Positions 26,034 to 34,121 of a stretch of DNA of 64,000 nucleotides are shown in pieces. Location of the stretch: NCBI RefSeq assembly GCF_042683405.1, contig NZ_JBHUJS010000011.1:1-64000 (forward strand). The letters are read 5' to 3'. The notes beneath the pieces were generated by a model. It was not told the DNA's origin. It made no database searches and was given only the letters and a program-made list of their open reading frames with translations. Made by a program: the position numbers and the translations under genes. Numbering within the stretch: the stretch's first letter is position 1; each line of letters starts with the position of its first letter. The DNA is from Telluria sp042683405. GTDB taxonomy: Bacteria > Pseudomonadota > Gammaproteobacteria > Burkholderiales > Burkholderiaceae_D.

Positions 26034-26163
26034 GGCATACCGTCCCTCAGCACCAGTCCCTCGATCCTTCCTCCACTCCAGCCACGCTTCGGCGGGGCGC
26101 GCCGCTTGCAATCCGGCGCAGCGCGTCGATACTGAGGTAAGGAGCCCAATGGGAGGATTGGTC

Positions 26164-26559
26164 ATGAAGAACTTCTCTCGCATCGTACTGGTCGTGATTG
26201 CCTGCCTTTCAGCGAACGCATACGCTGCGGGGAGCGGAACACCGGCCGAGCCAGTCAAGAAGTGCGCTCCTGCCGACCTGGATGCCAGGACGCTGGCACG
26301 GATCGCCGATGAGCTCGACAAGTTGAAAGATCAGGTCTCGCCGAATACGAGGATTGGCGAAAACCTTTCGGGAGTGTTCAGCCCCATTGCGTTGATTGAA
26401 GCGCTGCAAGACGAATTCAATATCGTCCTCACCGAAGAGGAGGAGGAGCGCATCCTGAACGGGACCGTCAAAACGGCGCAGGAAATTGTCCGCGCCAAGC
26501 ATCGTAAGAATGTCCCGCCCAATTCCTGCCATCGCGACGGCTACGATTTCGACTTGTGA
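26164..26559 (+). CDS. Predicted secreted acyl-carrier-protein-like protein
   Basis: This is a 131-residue protein with a signal peptide (residues 1-22, ending ANAYA-A) and a helical mature domain. Residues about 66-110 follow the layout of acyl carrier proteins: ENL, then FSP where ACPs have DSL, then IALIEALQDEFNIVLTEEE and a TV before the last helix. Ser73 aligns with the phosphopantetheine-bearing serine, although the Asp-Ser-Leu triplet itself is not conserved. Two cysteines flank the domain (Cys34 and Cys112). The ATG at 26164 has a GGAGG site and yields the signal peptide; ATG 26149 is an alternative with its own AAGGAG. The function is unknown. Confidence 0.6.
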   Translation: MKNFSRIVLVVIACLSANAYAAGSGTPAEPVKKCAPADLDARTLARIADELDKLKDQVSPNTRIGENLSGVFSPIALIEALQDEFNIVLTEEEEERILNGTVKTAQEIVRAKHRKNVPPNSCHRDGYDFDL

Positions 26560-26638
26560 ATGTGTCCGGTCCGGTGGACGCGAACCTGACTCCAAATTTT
26601 CGTAAGATTACTACTCGGCTGTCGTAATGACGCAGTAG

Positions 26639-26782
26639 GTGTCAGGGGCAATGGCGCTGCCGGCTGCGATGCATGGGCTGCAGCTGGCCGATGCGCTGAC
26701 GGGCCAGCCAGTGAAAGTCAGCGGCGGCAAGGTGCGCATCACGGTTCCGGCGCTGTTCGGCAGCGTGCTAGTGAATCGCTAA
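26639..26782 (+). pseudogene. C-terminal remnant, probably of a glycoside hydrolase (alpha-amylase type)
   Basis: An open frame of 47 residues reads through LQLADALTGQPVKVSGGKV and ends VPALFGSVLVNR-stop. This looks like the final beta-sandwich strands of GH13 enzymes, where a DALTG turn and a hydrophobic VL-x-N/R end are common. Nothing upstream continues the gene, and a stop precedes it at 26636. It is best read as a decayed 3' end left by a deletion or rearrangement. The family assignment is a pattern judgement only. Confidence 0.4.
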
Positions 26783-26810
26783 CCGAGGGCCGGGCGTCCG
26801 AGCGAGTCAG

Positions 26811-26890
26811 GATCGCGCAGGATCGGCAAGGATGGGCAAAGATCGGCTCAATTCGGCTTCAATCGCGGCGGATCGGCACCGATCTCACCA
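26811..26890. repeat. Array of eight degenerate 10-bp repeats (GATCGGCAnn)
   Basis: Eight consecutive decamers start with GATCG, GATGG, ATTCGG, AATCG or GATCT, exactly 10 bp apart: GATCGCGCAG, GATCGGCAAG, GATGGGCAAA, GATCGGCTCA, ATTCGGCTTC, AATCGCGGCG, GATCGGCACC, GATCTCACCA. One helical turn per unit would present every copy on the same face of the DNA. Tandem short repeats of this kind occur at the ends of some IS21-type elements, but no transposase gene is present. Confidence 0.6.
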
Positions 26891-27032
26891 ATAGCATCAG
26901 GTTATTCTTTGATAACGCGAGTAGACCGAAGATGGGCGCAATTAGGCCTCGTTCCGCGCGACTTATCCCCTGACGCGCCGCACAATCAAAATTTCGTCCC
27001 GAAAGCGCAGCGCCGAACCAACCGTGGTAGCC

Positions 27033-27200
27033 AAGTCATTGATTTTTAAAGCATTTGGCTACTGCCGCCGAAACGTGCAGATTGTTACAAACCCCATCGT
27101 TACGGGCGTTTTGGCTTGTCAAGCACCCCTTATCCACATGTTTATCCACATTTGCTGTGGATATCGGCAAAAGCCCTGATAAATCCTGCACTTAGCGCCG
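27033..27200. repeat. Element copy B: same conserved blocks, two consensus DnaA boxes
   Basis: The conserved blocks are AAGTCATTGATTT (27033), CTGCC (27062), TTGTT (27082), CC-x-CATC (27092), TGTCAAGC (27117), TTATCCACA (27130), TTATCCACA (27142), TGTGGATATC (27156) and CACTTAGCG (27189). The first two 9-mers are perfect DnaA boxes. The right end runs into the stop codon of the HD-domain gene on the minus strand. The stretch 26891-27032 to its left holds nothing recognisable. Confidence 0.7.
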
Positions 27201-27734
27201 GCGGTGCGTGCCGGCCGCGAGATCGTACGCTGCCAGGAAGGCCAGCTTGGCGGTGGCCGGATCCATCGCCACGATCGGTTCGGGCAGCGGCGCAATGTCG
27301 TCCAGGTAGGCCCAGCGCTCGGCGGAATGGGGCATGAGGTCGCGCTTTTCGGTGGCCAGCGCGATGAGGTCGGCGCGCTTGATCGGCGCGTACTCGCTGA
27401 AATCGATGTCGAAGGTGCGCGCAATGATATCGCCCACCTGCTCCTCGATCTGCGCAAACTGCGGCAGCAGCACCTTGAGCGGCTTGACCATGTCGCCGAG
27501 ATAAGCCTCGGCGGCGTCGTGCATCAGTGCGGCAAAACGCAGGTGCTCCGGCACCAGCTGCGCGACCACCAGGCTGTGCTGCGCGATCGAGTAGAACTCG
27601 CAGGTCTGGCCGTTAAAGCGGCACTGGTAGGCGAGGCCGTGGGCGATATCCTCGATCGCGACCTTGTCGATGCGCGGTTCGAGCGGATAAAAGCGGTTGC
27701 CGAGAAATGTGGAAACGTAGGGCGTGGTGATCAT
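27192..27734 (-). CDS. HD-domain phosphohydrolase (YfbR-like)
   Basis: This is a 180-residue metal-dependent phosphohydrolase of the HD superfamily, of the size and order of YfbR-type 5'-deoxynucleotidases. Metal ligands are visible in SIAQHSLVV, AALMHDAAEAYLGD (the His-Asp pair) and a later Asp in KRADLIAL. It likely hydrolyses nucleoside monophosphates, though exact specificity is not visible. The start overlaps in sequence with the in-frame upstream ATGs of the divergent glpD. Its 3' end abuts repeat copy B. Confidence 0.82.
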   Translation of the reverse strand: MITTPYVSTFLGNRFYPLEPRIDKVAIEDIAHGLAYQCRFNGQTCEFYSIAQHSLVVAQLVPEHLRFAALMHDAAEAYLGDMVKPLKVLLPQFAQIEEQVGDIIARTFDIDFSEYAPIKRADLIALATEKRDLMPHSAERWAYLDDIAPLPEPIVAMDPATAKLAFLAAYDLAAGTHRRR

Positions 27735-27735
27735 G

Positions 27736-29355
27736 ATGCTGCCATCTTACCTGCAGCGAGCGGCGCGCACATTTTCGATTCCTTGTCCCATATCGAATTA
27801 CAATCGCACCATTGCGCCACGCGCGTACCTGCCGGGAGCGGTTCTGGAACAGATCGATTGCGATGTGCTGGTGGTGGGCGGCGGCATCAACGGCGCGGGC
27901 ATCGCACGCGACGCGGCCGGGCGCGGCCTGTCGGTGGTCCTGTGCGAAAAGGACGACCTGGGCGCGCACACATCGTCCGCGTCGAGCAAGCTGATTCACG
28001 GCGGGCTGCGCTACCTCGAACACTTCGAATTTTCCCTGGTGCGCAAGGCACTGCGCGAGCGCGAGATCCTGCTGCGCAGCGCACCGCACATCATGTGGCC
28101 GCTGCGCTTCGTGATGCCGCACGACGCGGGCCAGCGCCCGGCATGGCTGATCCGTACCGGCCTGTGGCTGTACGACCGGCTCGCGCGCCGCGAATTCCTG
28201 CCCGGCTCGGAGTCGCTCAGGCTGGCGGGCCACCCGGCGGGGGAACCGCTCAAACCCGAATTCAAACGCGGTTTCGCCTATTCGGACGCCTGGGTCGACG
28301 ATGCGCGCCTGGTCCTGCTGTGCGCGATGGATGCGCGTGAACGTGGCGCCAACATCCTCACCCGAACCTTGTGCGGCCCGCTGCGCCGCGAGGAGGACAG
28401 GTGGCATGCCCGCCTCATGCACGACGACGGCCGCCGCACCGATGTGCGCGCGCGCTGCCTGGTGAATGCCGCCGGCCCGTGGGCGGGAAGCGTCCGCCAA
28501 CTCGCCACCGGCACATCAGCGGCGCAGCCGCTGCGCCTGGTCAAGGGCAGCCATATCGTCGTGCCGAAACTCTTCGAACACGACTATGCCTACATTTTTC
28601 AGAGCGCCGACAAGCGCATCGTGTTCGCGCTGCCGTACGAGCGGGACTTCACACTGATCGGCACCACCGACCTGGATTTCACGGGAAGCCCGGACCACGT
28701 CGCGATCGGTGACGCCGAAACCGCGTACCTGTGCGCCATCGCCAGCCAATATTTCCGCAAGCAGCTGGCGCCGGCGGACGTGGTCTGGTCGTACTCGGGC
28801 GTGCGCCCGATCGCGGATGACGACGCGGGCGATCCCTCGTCCGCCACGCGCGATTTCCGCTTCGAATACGACGCCGACGGCGCCCCGATGCTGACCGTCC
28901 TGGGCGGCAAGCTCACCACCTTCCGCAAGCTGGCGGAGGAGGCGGTATCGCGCATCGCCCCCGGGCTGGGCGCGCCGCGCGGGCCGTGGACGGAAGGCGC
29001 CGTGCTTCCGGGCGGCGACCTGTTCGGCGAACGCCCAAGCAATCGCAGCGTGCTCGAATTCGGGGAGTGGCAGCGCGGCATGCGCCTGCGTTATCCATGG
29101 CTGCCGCTGGACGCATTTCGACGCTATTGCCGCGCTTACGGCAACCGGATGAACCGGCTGCTCGAGCATTGCCGCTCGATGAACGACATGGGGCCGGAGA
29201 TCGTGCCCGGCCTGTACGCGGCGGAAGTCTATTACCTCACGACGCAGGAATGGGCAGTCAGCGCGCAGGACATCCTGTGGCGCCGCACGAAGCTGGGCTT
29301 GCATGCGCCAGCCGGCAGCGAGGGCGTGCTGGCGGCGTGGCTGGCGAGCCACTGA
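27736..29355 (+). CDS. glpD: FAD-dependent glycerol-3-phosphate dehydrogenase
   Basis: This is a membrane-associated respiratory enzyme oxidising glycerol-3-phosphate to dihydroxyacetone phosphate and feeding quinone. The N-terminal FAD motif is VLVVGGGINGAGIARDAAG, followed by SSASSKLIHGGLRYLE and a C-terminal all-helical domain. The true start is uncertain. The ATG at 27736 adds a 36-residue extension, without homology, that overlaps the divergent promoter. Homologues usually begin at the position of LEQIDCDV, where this gene has only CTG (27844). A -10-like TACAAT (27799-27804) between the two would favour the later, non-ATG start. Confidence 0.92.
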   Translation: MLPSYLQRAARTFSIPCPISNYNRTIAPRAYLPGAVLEQIDCDVLVVGGGINGAGIARDAAGRGLSVVLCEKDDLGAHTSSASSKLIHGGLRYLEHFEFSLVRKALREREILLRSAPHIMWPLRFVMPHDAGQRPAWLIRTGLWLYDRLARREFLPGSESLRLAGHPAGEPLKPEFKRGFAYSDAWVDDARLVLLCAMDARERGANILTRTLCGPLRREEDRWHARLMHDDGRRTDVRARCLVNAAGPWAGSVRQLATGTSAAQPLRLVKGSHIVVPKLFEHDYAYIFQSADKRIVFALPYERDFTLIGTTDLDFTGSPDHVAIGDAETAYLCAIASQYFRKQLAPADVVWSYSGVRPIADDDAGDPSSATRDFRFEYDADGAPMLTVLGGKLTTFRKLAEEAVSRIAPGLGAPRGPWTEGAVLPGGDLFGERPSNRSVLEFGEWQRGMRLRYPWLPLDAFRRYCRAYGNRMNRLLEHCRSMNDMGPEIVPGLYAAEVYYLTTQEWAVSAQDILWRRTKLGLHAPAGSEGVLAAWLASH

Positions 29356-29427
29356 TAAACCGCGCACGCACGTCGGCCGCCATGTTATTGTCCTGCCCAA
29401 CAATAACTCCCATGAACTGGCGCCCAG

Positions 29428-29814
29428 ATGCAAATCGTCTTCTTCTTCCTCTTCCTGTTGCTCGTCCTGGGGATGCTGGCTGCGGTGGCGAAATTCGCGG
29501 TGTTCCTGTCCCGCTCCGGGACCCTCAGCTGGAAGCACAGCCTGTTCTTCGCGGGATTCCTGTTCACGCTGTCGATGGCGATCCGGGTCTTCCTCAACTT
29601 TTATCCGCTGCCTGAAGAGCTGCCGCCGCTGGTGCGGGCAGGCTTCGGCCTGGCGCTGACGACCACCTTCGCCGCGTTCTTCTTCCGGCACCATATCGTC
29701 GCTGCCGATGGCGCAGCGGTGAGCCGTGCGGCCGGCATCAAGGCCGCCGGTGTCTGGGCCGGCCTCTTCATCCTGCTTGCCATTCCCATGGTGCTGCTGG
29801 CGCCACGGCCTTGA
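29428..29814 (+). CDS. Small integral membrane protein of unknown function
   Basis: This is a 128-residue protein with four predicted hydrophobic segments (residues about 3-25, 38-58, 70-90 and 103-123). No motif or family was recognised. It lies 72 bases after glpD on the same strand, so cotranscription is possible. It converges on the aminopeptidase gene. GC-rich inverted repeats (CTGCCGGG at 29845 and CCCGGCAG at 29881) in the gap could act as a shared terminator. Confidence 0.6.
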   Translation: MQIVFFFLFLLLVLGMLAAVAKFAVFLSRSGTLSWKHSLFFAGFLFTLSMAIRVFLNFYPLPEELPPLVRAGFGLALTTTFAAFFFRHHIVAADGAAVSRAAGIKAAGVWAGLFILLAIPMVLLAPRP

Positions 29815-29899
29815 ATGCGCCGCACGCGGCTCACGCTCGTGCTCCTGCCGGGCCGCGAGCCGGGCCGGCGCATTGCGCCGCCCGGCAGCGTTCAACCGG

Positions 29900-32554
29900 T
29901 CAGTGCGCAGCCAGCCACTTGTCGATCTTCGGCAGCAGCTCGTTGCGCACCTTGATGCGGGTGGCGATGTTTGCCGCCGCGGTTTCTGCGTCCCGGCGCG
30001 AGGTCGGGGCGAGGTGCTCCTGCGCGTATTTCTCCAGCTTGGCGATGGTGGCCTGCTCGCCGGAGTCGCCCGCGAGCCGCGGAATGTAGCGGCTGCGCGA
30101 GGTGGCATCGACACGCTCGTTGACCTTGGCGAGATTCGCGAGCGCGAAGTCGAGCGCCATTTCCGGGTGGTTCTGCGCCACCGTCGCGATCATGTCCGCG
30201 CTGTTGGTCACGCCCGGCTCGTCGGTCAGCGCCAGTTCCAGCGCGCGCTGCGCCAGCGCCTTATCGGCCGGCGACGCGAGCAGCTCGTAGTAGCTGTCCT
30301 TGATCAGCTGCGATTTCTCGGCGCGTGCCGCCGCCCGCAATTTGTCCCAGGTGGCCGCATCCGCGTGGTAGGCAACGACATGCATGATGGTCTTGCGCAG
30401 CGGCCCTGGCATCGCGGAAGGGTCGGTTGCCGACGCTGCATAGCGGCGGCGCGCTTCGGCGATGACGGCCGGGTCGCCCAGCTGGCCGAGCGTGACAATC
30501 AGCTGCTCGCGCAGCGTCGCGATGGTTTCCAGCTCGCCCTTGCGCGCGGTCCAGCCGGTTTGCTCCATCACCGGACGCAGGCGCTTGAGGGCGTAGGCGC
30601 GGAACTTCTGCTGGCGTGCCTCGTCGCCGCGATAGCGGTCGTCGAGCCCGTTGAACACGCCGGCCACGCGCCCCCATACCTGCGGGTCTGCCGACAGCGG
30701 CAGCGTGTTGGCCAGGTCGAAGAAATTGGCCGGATCCTGCACACCGGCCATGCCCAGCGCCCAGCTATCGGACAGGATGCCCAGCTGGTCGATCGGCTTG
30801 ACCTTGGCGAAGTCTTTGGCAAGGCGCGCGAACAGCGCATCCGAATACACGGTCCGGTAGTAGCCCGCCTGTCCGGCGTTGATGACCAGCGGTCCGCAGC
30901 CCGGCACAGTGAACGTGCCCTTGCCGCCGGAGACCAGTGTGCGCGCGGTCGAGATGGAGCCGACGGTCTGCGCGACCACCGGCACGCGCCACGCGAGCGG
31001 CTGTTTGCCCGGACGGTCGCGCGTGAATTCGTCCTGCGTCACGCTGACCTGTGTGTTACCGCTCTTGCAGGATGCGTCCGCAACGCGCAGCATCGGCACG
31101 CCCGGCTGCAGCGTGAAGTCGTGCGCGATTGCGGTGATCGGCTTGCGCGCCGCCTTTTCGATCTCGCGCCACAGGTCGTCCGACACCGTGTTCTGGTACG
31201 CATACTTCTTGATGTACGCACGTACGCCTTCGCGCCAGGCGGTCTCGCCCACATAGTTCTCGAGCATGCGGATGACCGCTTCGCCCTTCTGGTAGGTGAT
31301 GTTGTCAAATGCCTGGCTGGCCTGTTCCACCGTGTCGATCTTCTGCACCACCGGGTGCGTGCTGGCGACCGAATCGCGGTTCATCGCATCCTCGCGCACG
31401 GCGACGGCGCTCAGGTGGCTGTTCCATTCCGGATGCAGCTTCTCGGTCATGCGGCTTTCCATCCACGATGCGAAGCCCTCGTTCAGCCACAGGTCGTCCC
31501 ACCAGCGCATCGTGACGAGGTTGCCGAACCACTGGTGCGCCATTTCGTGCGCGTCGATCTGGAAGGCGCCTTGCTTGTCGCCCTGCGTGGAAATGGCAGG
31601 GTCGAGCAGCAGCGCGTACTCGAAGGTGAAAATCGCACCCCAGTTCTCCATCGCACCGAAGAACTGGCTGCGCCCCGGCGCTGCCACGTTATCGAGCTTT
31701 GGCAGCGGGTAGGGCACGCCGAAGTAGCTGTTGAATTCCTTGAGTAGCTTGCCCGATTCGTCCAGCACGTACTGGGCCTGCTTGATGTTGCCGCGCTTGG
31801 TGACGACGCCCAGTTCGGTGCCGGCCACCACCTTGGTTGCGCGTTCGAAGTCGCCCAGCGCGAAGAACAGCAGGTAGGTCGACATCTTCGGCGAGCGGCC
31901 GAACTGCACTTTCTTGCGGCCGTCCGGCAGCTTGCCGGTGCTCTTGACCGGCATGTTACTGACGGCCATCTGGTCGGCCGGCACGATCGCCTCGAGCGTG
32001 AAGGTGGCCTTGTACGCCGGCTCGTCCCACGAGGGGATCACGCGGCGCGCGTCGGAGTTCTCGAACTGGGTGTACAGCGCACGCTTCTTGCCCTGTGGCG
32101 TGTCGTAGTCGAGCGAGAACAGGCCCACGGCCTGCGTGCCGATCTTGCCGCTGTAGTCGAGCGCGAGCTTGTATTCGCCGCGCGGCAGGGGCTGCGCGAA
32201 CGTGAAGGTCGCCGTCTGCGCCTGCTCGTCCACCGCGATCTTCGGCTGCTGTGCCATGCCCGATGCGCCGGTCAGTTGTGCCGACGCGAACGCCATCTCG
32301 GTCGCGTTGAGCGTGATCGATGCGGTCGGTTCCAGCACGGTCAGCGTGATCGTGGTCCTGGCGGTGTAGGTCGCGTTGGCGGCGTTCGGCGTGATCGACA
32401 CATCGTAGTGGCTTGGCGCCGTGTGGCGCGGCAGCTGCGTGGTCGCATCGGCTGCGATTGCGCGTGCAGGCGCGTTGGACGGGGCGGGCGCGGCGATGGC
32501 CGGGATCGAGGCAAAAGCGGAGAGCAGGGAAGTGACGAGCAGCGTGCGGCGCAT
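29900..32554 (-). CDS. Secreted M1-family zinc aminopeptidase
   Basis: This is an aminopeptidase N-like metallopeptidase of 884 residues. A signal peptide (residues 1-21, ending SIPAIAA) sends it to the periplasm or beyond. The exopeptidase motif GAMENWG binds the substrate N-terminus. The zinc site HEMAH (His336, Glu337, His340) is followed about 19 residues later by the third ligand in NEGFASW. A C-terminal ERAP1-like helical domain completes it. The ATG at 32554 follows an AAGGA ribosome site; the frame is open further upstream without meaning. It probably trims peptides for nutrition. Confidence 0.92.
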   Translation of the reverse strand: MRRTLLVTSLLSAFASIPAIAAPAPSNAPARAIAADATTQLPRHTAPSHYDVSITPNAANATYTARTTITLTVLEPTASITLNATEMAFASAQLTGASGMAQQPKIAVDEQAQTATFTFAQPLPRGEYKLALDYSGKIGTQAVGLFSLDYDTPQGKKRALYTQFENSDARRVIPSWDEPAYKATFTLEAIVPADQMAVSNMPVKSTGKLPDGRKKVQFGRSPKMSTYLLFFALGDFERATKVVAGTELGVVTKRGNIKQAQYVLDESGKLLKEFNSYFGVPYPLPKLDNVAAPGRSQFFGAMENWGAIFTFEYALLLDPAISTQGDKQGAFQIDAHEMAHQWFGNLVTMRWWDDLWLNEGFASWMESRMTEKLHPEWNSHLSAVAVREDAMNRDSVASTHPVVQKIDTVEQASQAFDNITYQKGEAVIRMLENYVGETAWREGVRAYIKKYAYQNTVSDDLWREIEKAARKPITAIAHDFTLQPGVPMLRVADASCKSGNTQVSVTQDEFTRDRPGKQPLAWRVPVVAQTVGSISTARTLVSGGKGTFTVPGCGPLVINAGQAGYYRTVYSDALFARLAKDFAKVKPIDQLGILSDSWALGMAGVQDPANFFDLANTLPLSADPQVWGRVAGVFNGLDDRYRGDEARQQKFRAYALKRLRPVMEQTGWTARKGELETIATLREQLIVTLGQLGDPAVIAEARRRYAASATDPSAMPGPLRKTIMHVVAYHADAATWDKLRAAARAEKSQLIKDSYYELLASPADKALAQRALELALTDEPGVTNSADMIATVAQNHPEMALDFALANLAKVNERVDATSRSRYIPRLAGDSGEQATIAKLEKYAQEHLAPTSRRDAETAAANIATRIKVRNELLPKIDKWLAAH

Positions 32555-32718
32555 TGGAATCCTTCTCACTATATGTATGTAGGGGCGCCGGCATTTTCTG
32601 CGGCGGACCGGGCAATCTATCGTTAAATCCGCGTTGATGTCAAACCATTCAGCCGCAAGCGTGGCAGTGGAAAAGGGGATATGATCGCCGTTGCCAAAAA
32701 GTGAACAAGGAGATCCGG

Positions 32719-33420
32719 ATGATCGATCTATATTCCGCGGCCACGCCAAATGGCCACAAAGCCTCGATCGCGCTCGAAGAACTCGGGCTGCCGTACGAAC
32801 TGCATGCGCTCGAGCTGTCGACCAATGTGCAGAAGGAGCCGTGGTTCCTCGCGATTAACCCGAACGGGCGCATCCCCGCCATCGTCGACCGCGCGGAAGA
32901 CAACTTCGCCGTGTTCGAATCGGGCGCGATCCTGATCTACCTGGCCGAGAAGACGGGCCAGCTGATGCCCACGGACGCCAAGGGCCGTTCGCGCGTGATC
33001 CAGTGGCTCATGTTCCAGATGGGCGGCGTCGGCCCGATGATGGGCCAGGCCAACGCCTTCTACCGCTACTTCCCCGAAAAGATCCAGCCCGCGATCGACC
33101 GCTACCAGGGCGAGAGCCGCCGCCTGTTCACGGTGCTGGACGGGCAGCTCAAGGACCACGAGTACCTCGCGGGCGACTATTCGATCGCCGACATTGCGCA
33201 CTTTGCCTGGGTGCGCACCGCGCCATGGTCGGGCGTGTCGACCGAGGGCCTGCCGCACCTGCAGCGCTGGCTGGCGCAGATCGAGCAGCGGCCGGCAGTG
33301 CAGAAGGGCGTGCAGATGCCGCCATACAAGCGCGACCTCACGCGCAATGTGGACGATGCGGAAGCGCTGATCAGCGAAGTGCGCGGCATGATCGAAACCG
33401 GCCAGTCCAAACAGAAGTAA
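32719..33420 (+). CDS. Glutathione S-transferase, YfcG/nu-class-like
   Basis: This is a 233-residue thioredoxin-fold GST. The N-terminal segment LYSAATPNGHKASIALEELG and the glutathione contact motifs NPNGRIPAI and ESGAILIYLAEKTG match the YfcG/YghU-type disulfide-bond reductases, which use Thr and Asn rather than Tyr or Ser near the thiol. The ATG at 32719 follows AAGGAG; a GTG at 32701 is in frame but less likely. It is followed 23 bases later by a second GST gene. Confidence 0.9.
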   Translation: MIDLYSAATPNGHKASIALEELGLPYELHALELSTNVQKEPWFLAINPNGRIPAIVDRAEDNFAVFESGAILIYLAEKTGQLMPTDAKGRSRVIQWLMFQMGGVGPMMGQANAFYRYFPEKIQPAIDRYQGESRRLFTVLDGQLKDHEYLAGDYSIADIAHFAWVRTAPWSGVSTEGLPHLQRWLAQIEQRPAVQKGVQMPPYKRDLTRNVDDAEALISEVRGMIETGQSKQK

Positions 33421-33443
33421 CCCGCCAATAAAAAGGAGAAGCA

Positions 33444-34070
33444 ATGAAGCTCTACGTCAGCCCGTACGCGCCGAATCCGCGCCGTGTCACCATGTTCATG
33501 GCCGAGAAGGGCATCACCGGCATCGAGCAGGTATCGATCGACCTGATGAAGGATGAGCACCGCACGCCCGAGTACCTGGCCAAGAATCCGCTCGGCCTGG
33601 TGCCGGCGCTGGAGCTGGACGATGGGCGCGTGCTGTCCGAGACGCGCGCGATCTGCACCTACCTCGAGGGGCTGTATCCGGAGCCGAACCTGATGGGCAG
33701 GGACGCGGAAGAGCGCGCGTTCATCGAAATGGCGGACCGCCGCGTCGAGTTGCAGCTGTTCCGCGGGATCACCGACTGGGTGCGCCACACGCATCCGGCG
33801 CTGGCGACGCTGGAGAGGCCGCAGTTCTCCGAGTTCGGGCTGGCGCAGGCGGGCAAGGCGCGCGACAAGCTGCGCTGGCTGGACGAGGTGCTGGGCAAGC
33901 AGCAGTACGTGGCGGGTGACCGCTTCACGATCGCCGACATCACGGCCTACTGCGGGCTGGAGTTTGCCAAGGCGCTGGTCAAGCTGCGGCCGGGCGAGGA
34001 GGGGCTGGTCAATGTGCAGGCGTGGCGGGACCGGATCCATGAGCGGCCGTCTGCCGCCGCGTCGAAGTAA
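33444..34070 (+). CDS. Glutathione S-transferase family protein
   Basis: This is a 208-residue GST with an N-terminal thioredoxin-like domain (MKLYVSPYAPNPRRVTMFMA; NPLGLVPALELDDG; ETRAICTYLE) and a C-terminal helical domain with the folding motif FTIADITAY. An AAAAGGAG ribosome site precedes the ATG. It is probably cotranscribed with the preceding YfcG-like gene. The two GSTs are only distantly related, so this is not a recent tandem duplication. Substrates unknown. Confidence 0.9.
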   Translation: MKLYVSPYAPNPRRVTMFMAEKGITGIEQVSIDLMKDEHRTPEYLAKNPLGLVPALELDDGRVLSETRAICTYLEGLYPEPNLMGRDAEERAFIEMADRRVELQLFRGITDWVRHTHPALATLERPQFSEFGLAQAGKARDKLRWLDEVLGKQQYVAGDRFTIADITAYCGLEFAKALVKLRPGEEGLVNVQAWRDRIHERPSAAASK

Positions 34071-34078
34071 TACAGGCC

Positions 34079-34107
34079 GTGGGACTGTCCCCGCAGGACC
34101 GTCCCAC
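34079..34107. repeat. Copy 2 of the GGGGACnGTCCC-type intergenic repeat
   Basis: Paired units GGGACTGTCCCC and GGACCGTCCC form a larger inverted repeat with arms GTGGGAC (34079-34085) and GTCCCAC (34101-34107). It lies between the convergent GST and CheR-like genes and may serve as a bidirectional transcript end. Confidence 0.55.
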
Positions 34108-34121
34108 CCGACCAAACCGTA

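Noticed and set aside
23581..27164. A chromosomal replication origin, suggested by DnaA-box-like sites
   Set aside because: No dnaA, dnaN, gyrB, parAB, rpmH or gidA genes are nearby, and no AT-rich unwinding region with a dense box cluster is present. The boxes are reported as a repeat element instead.
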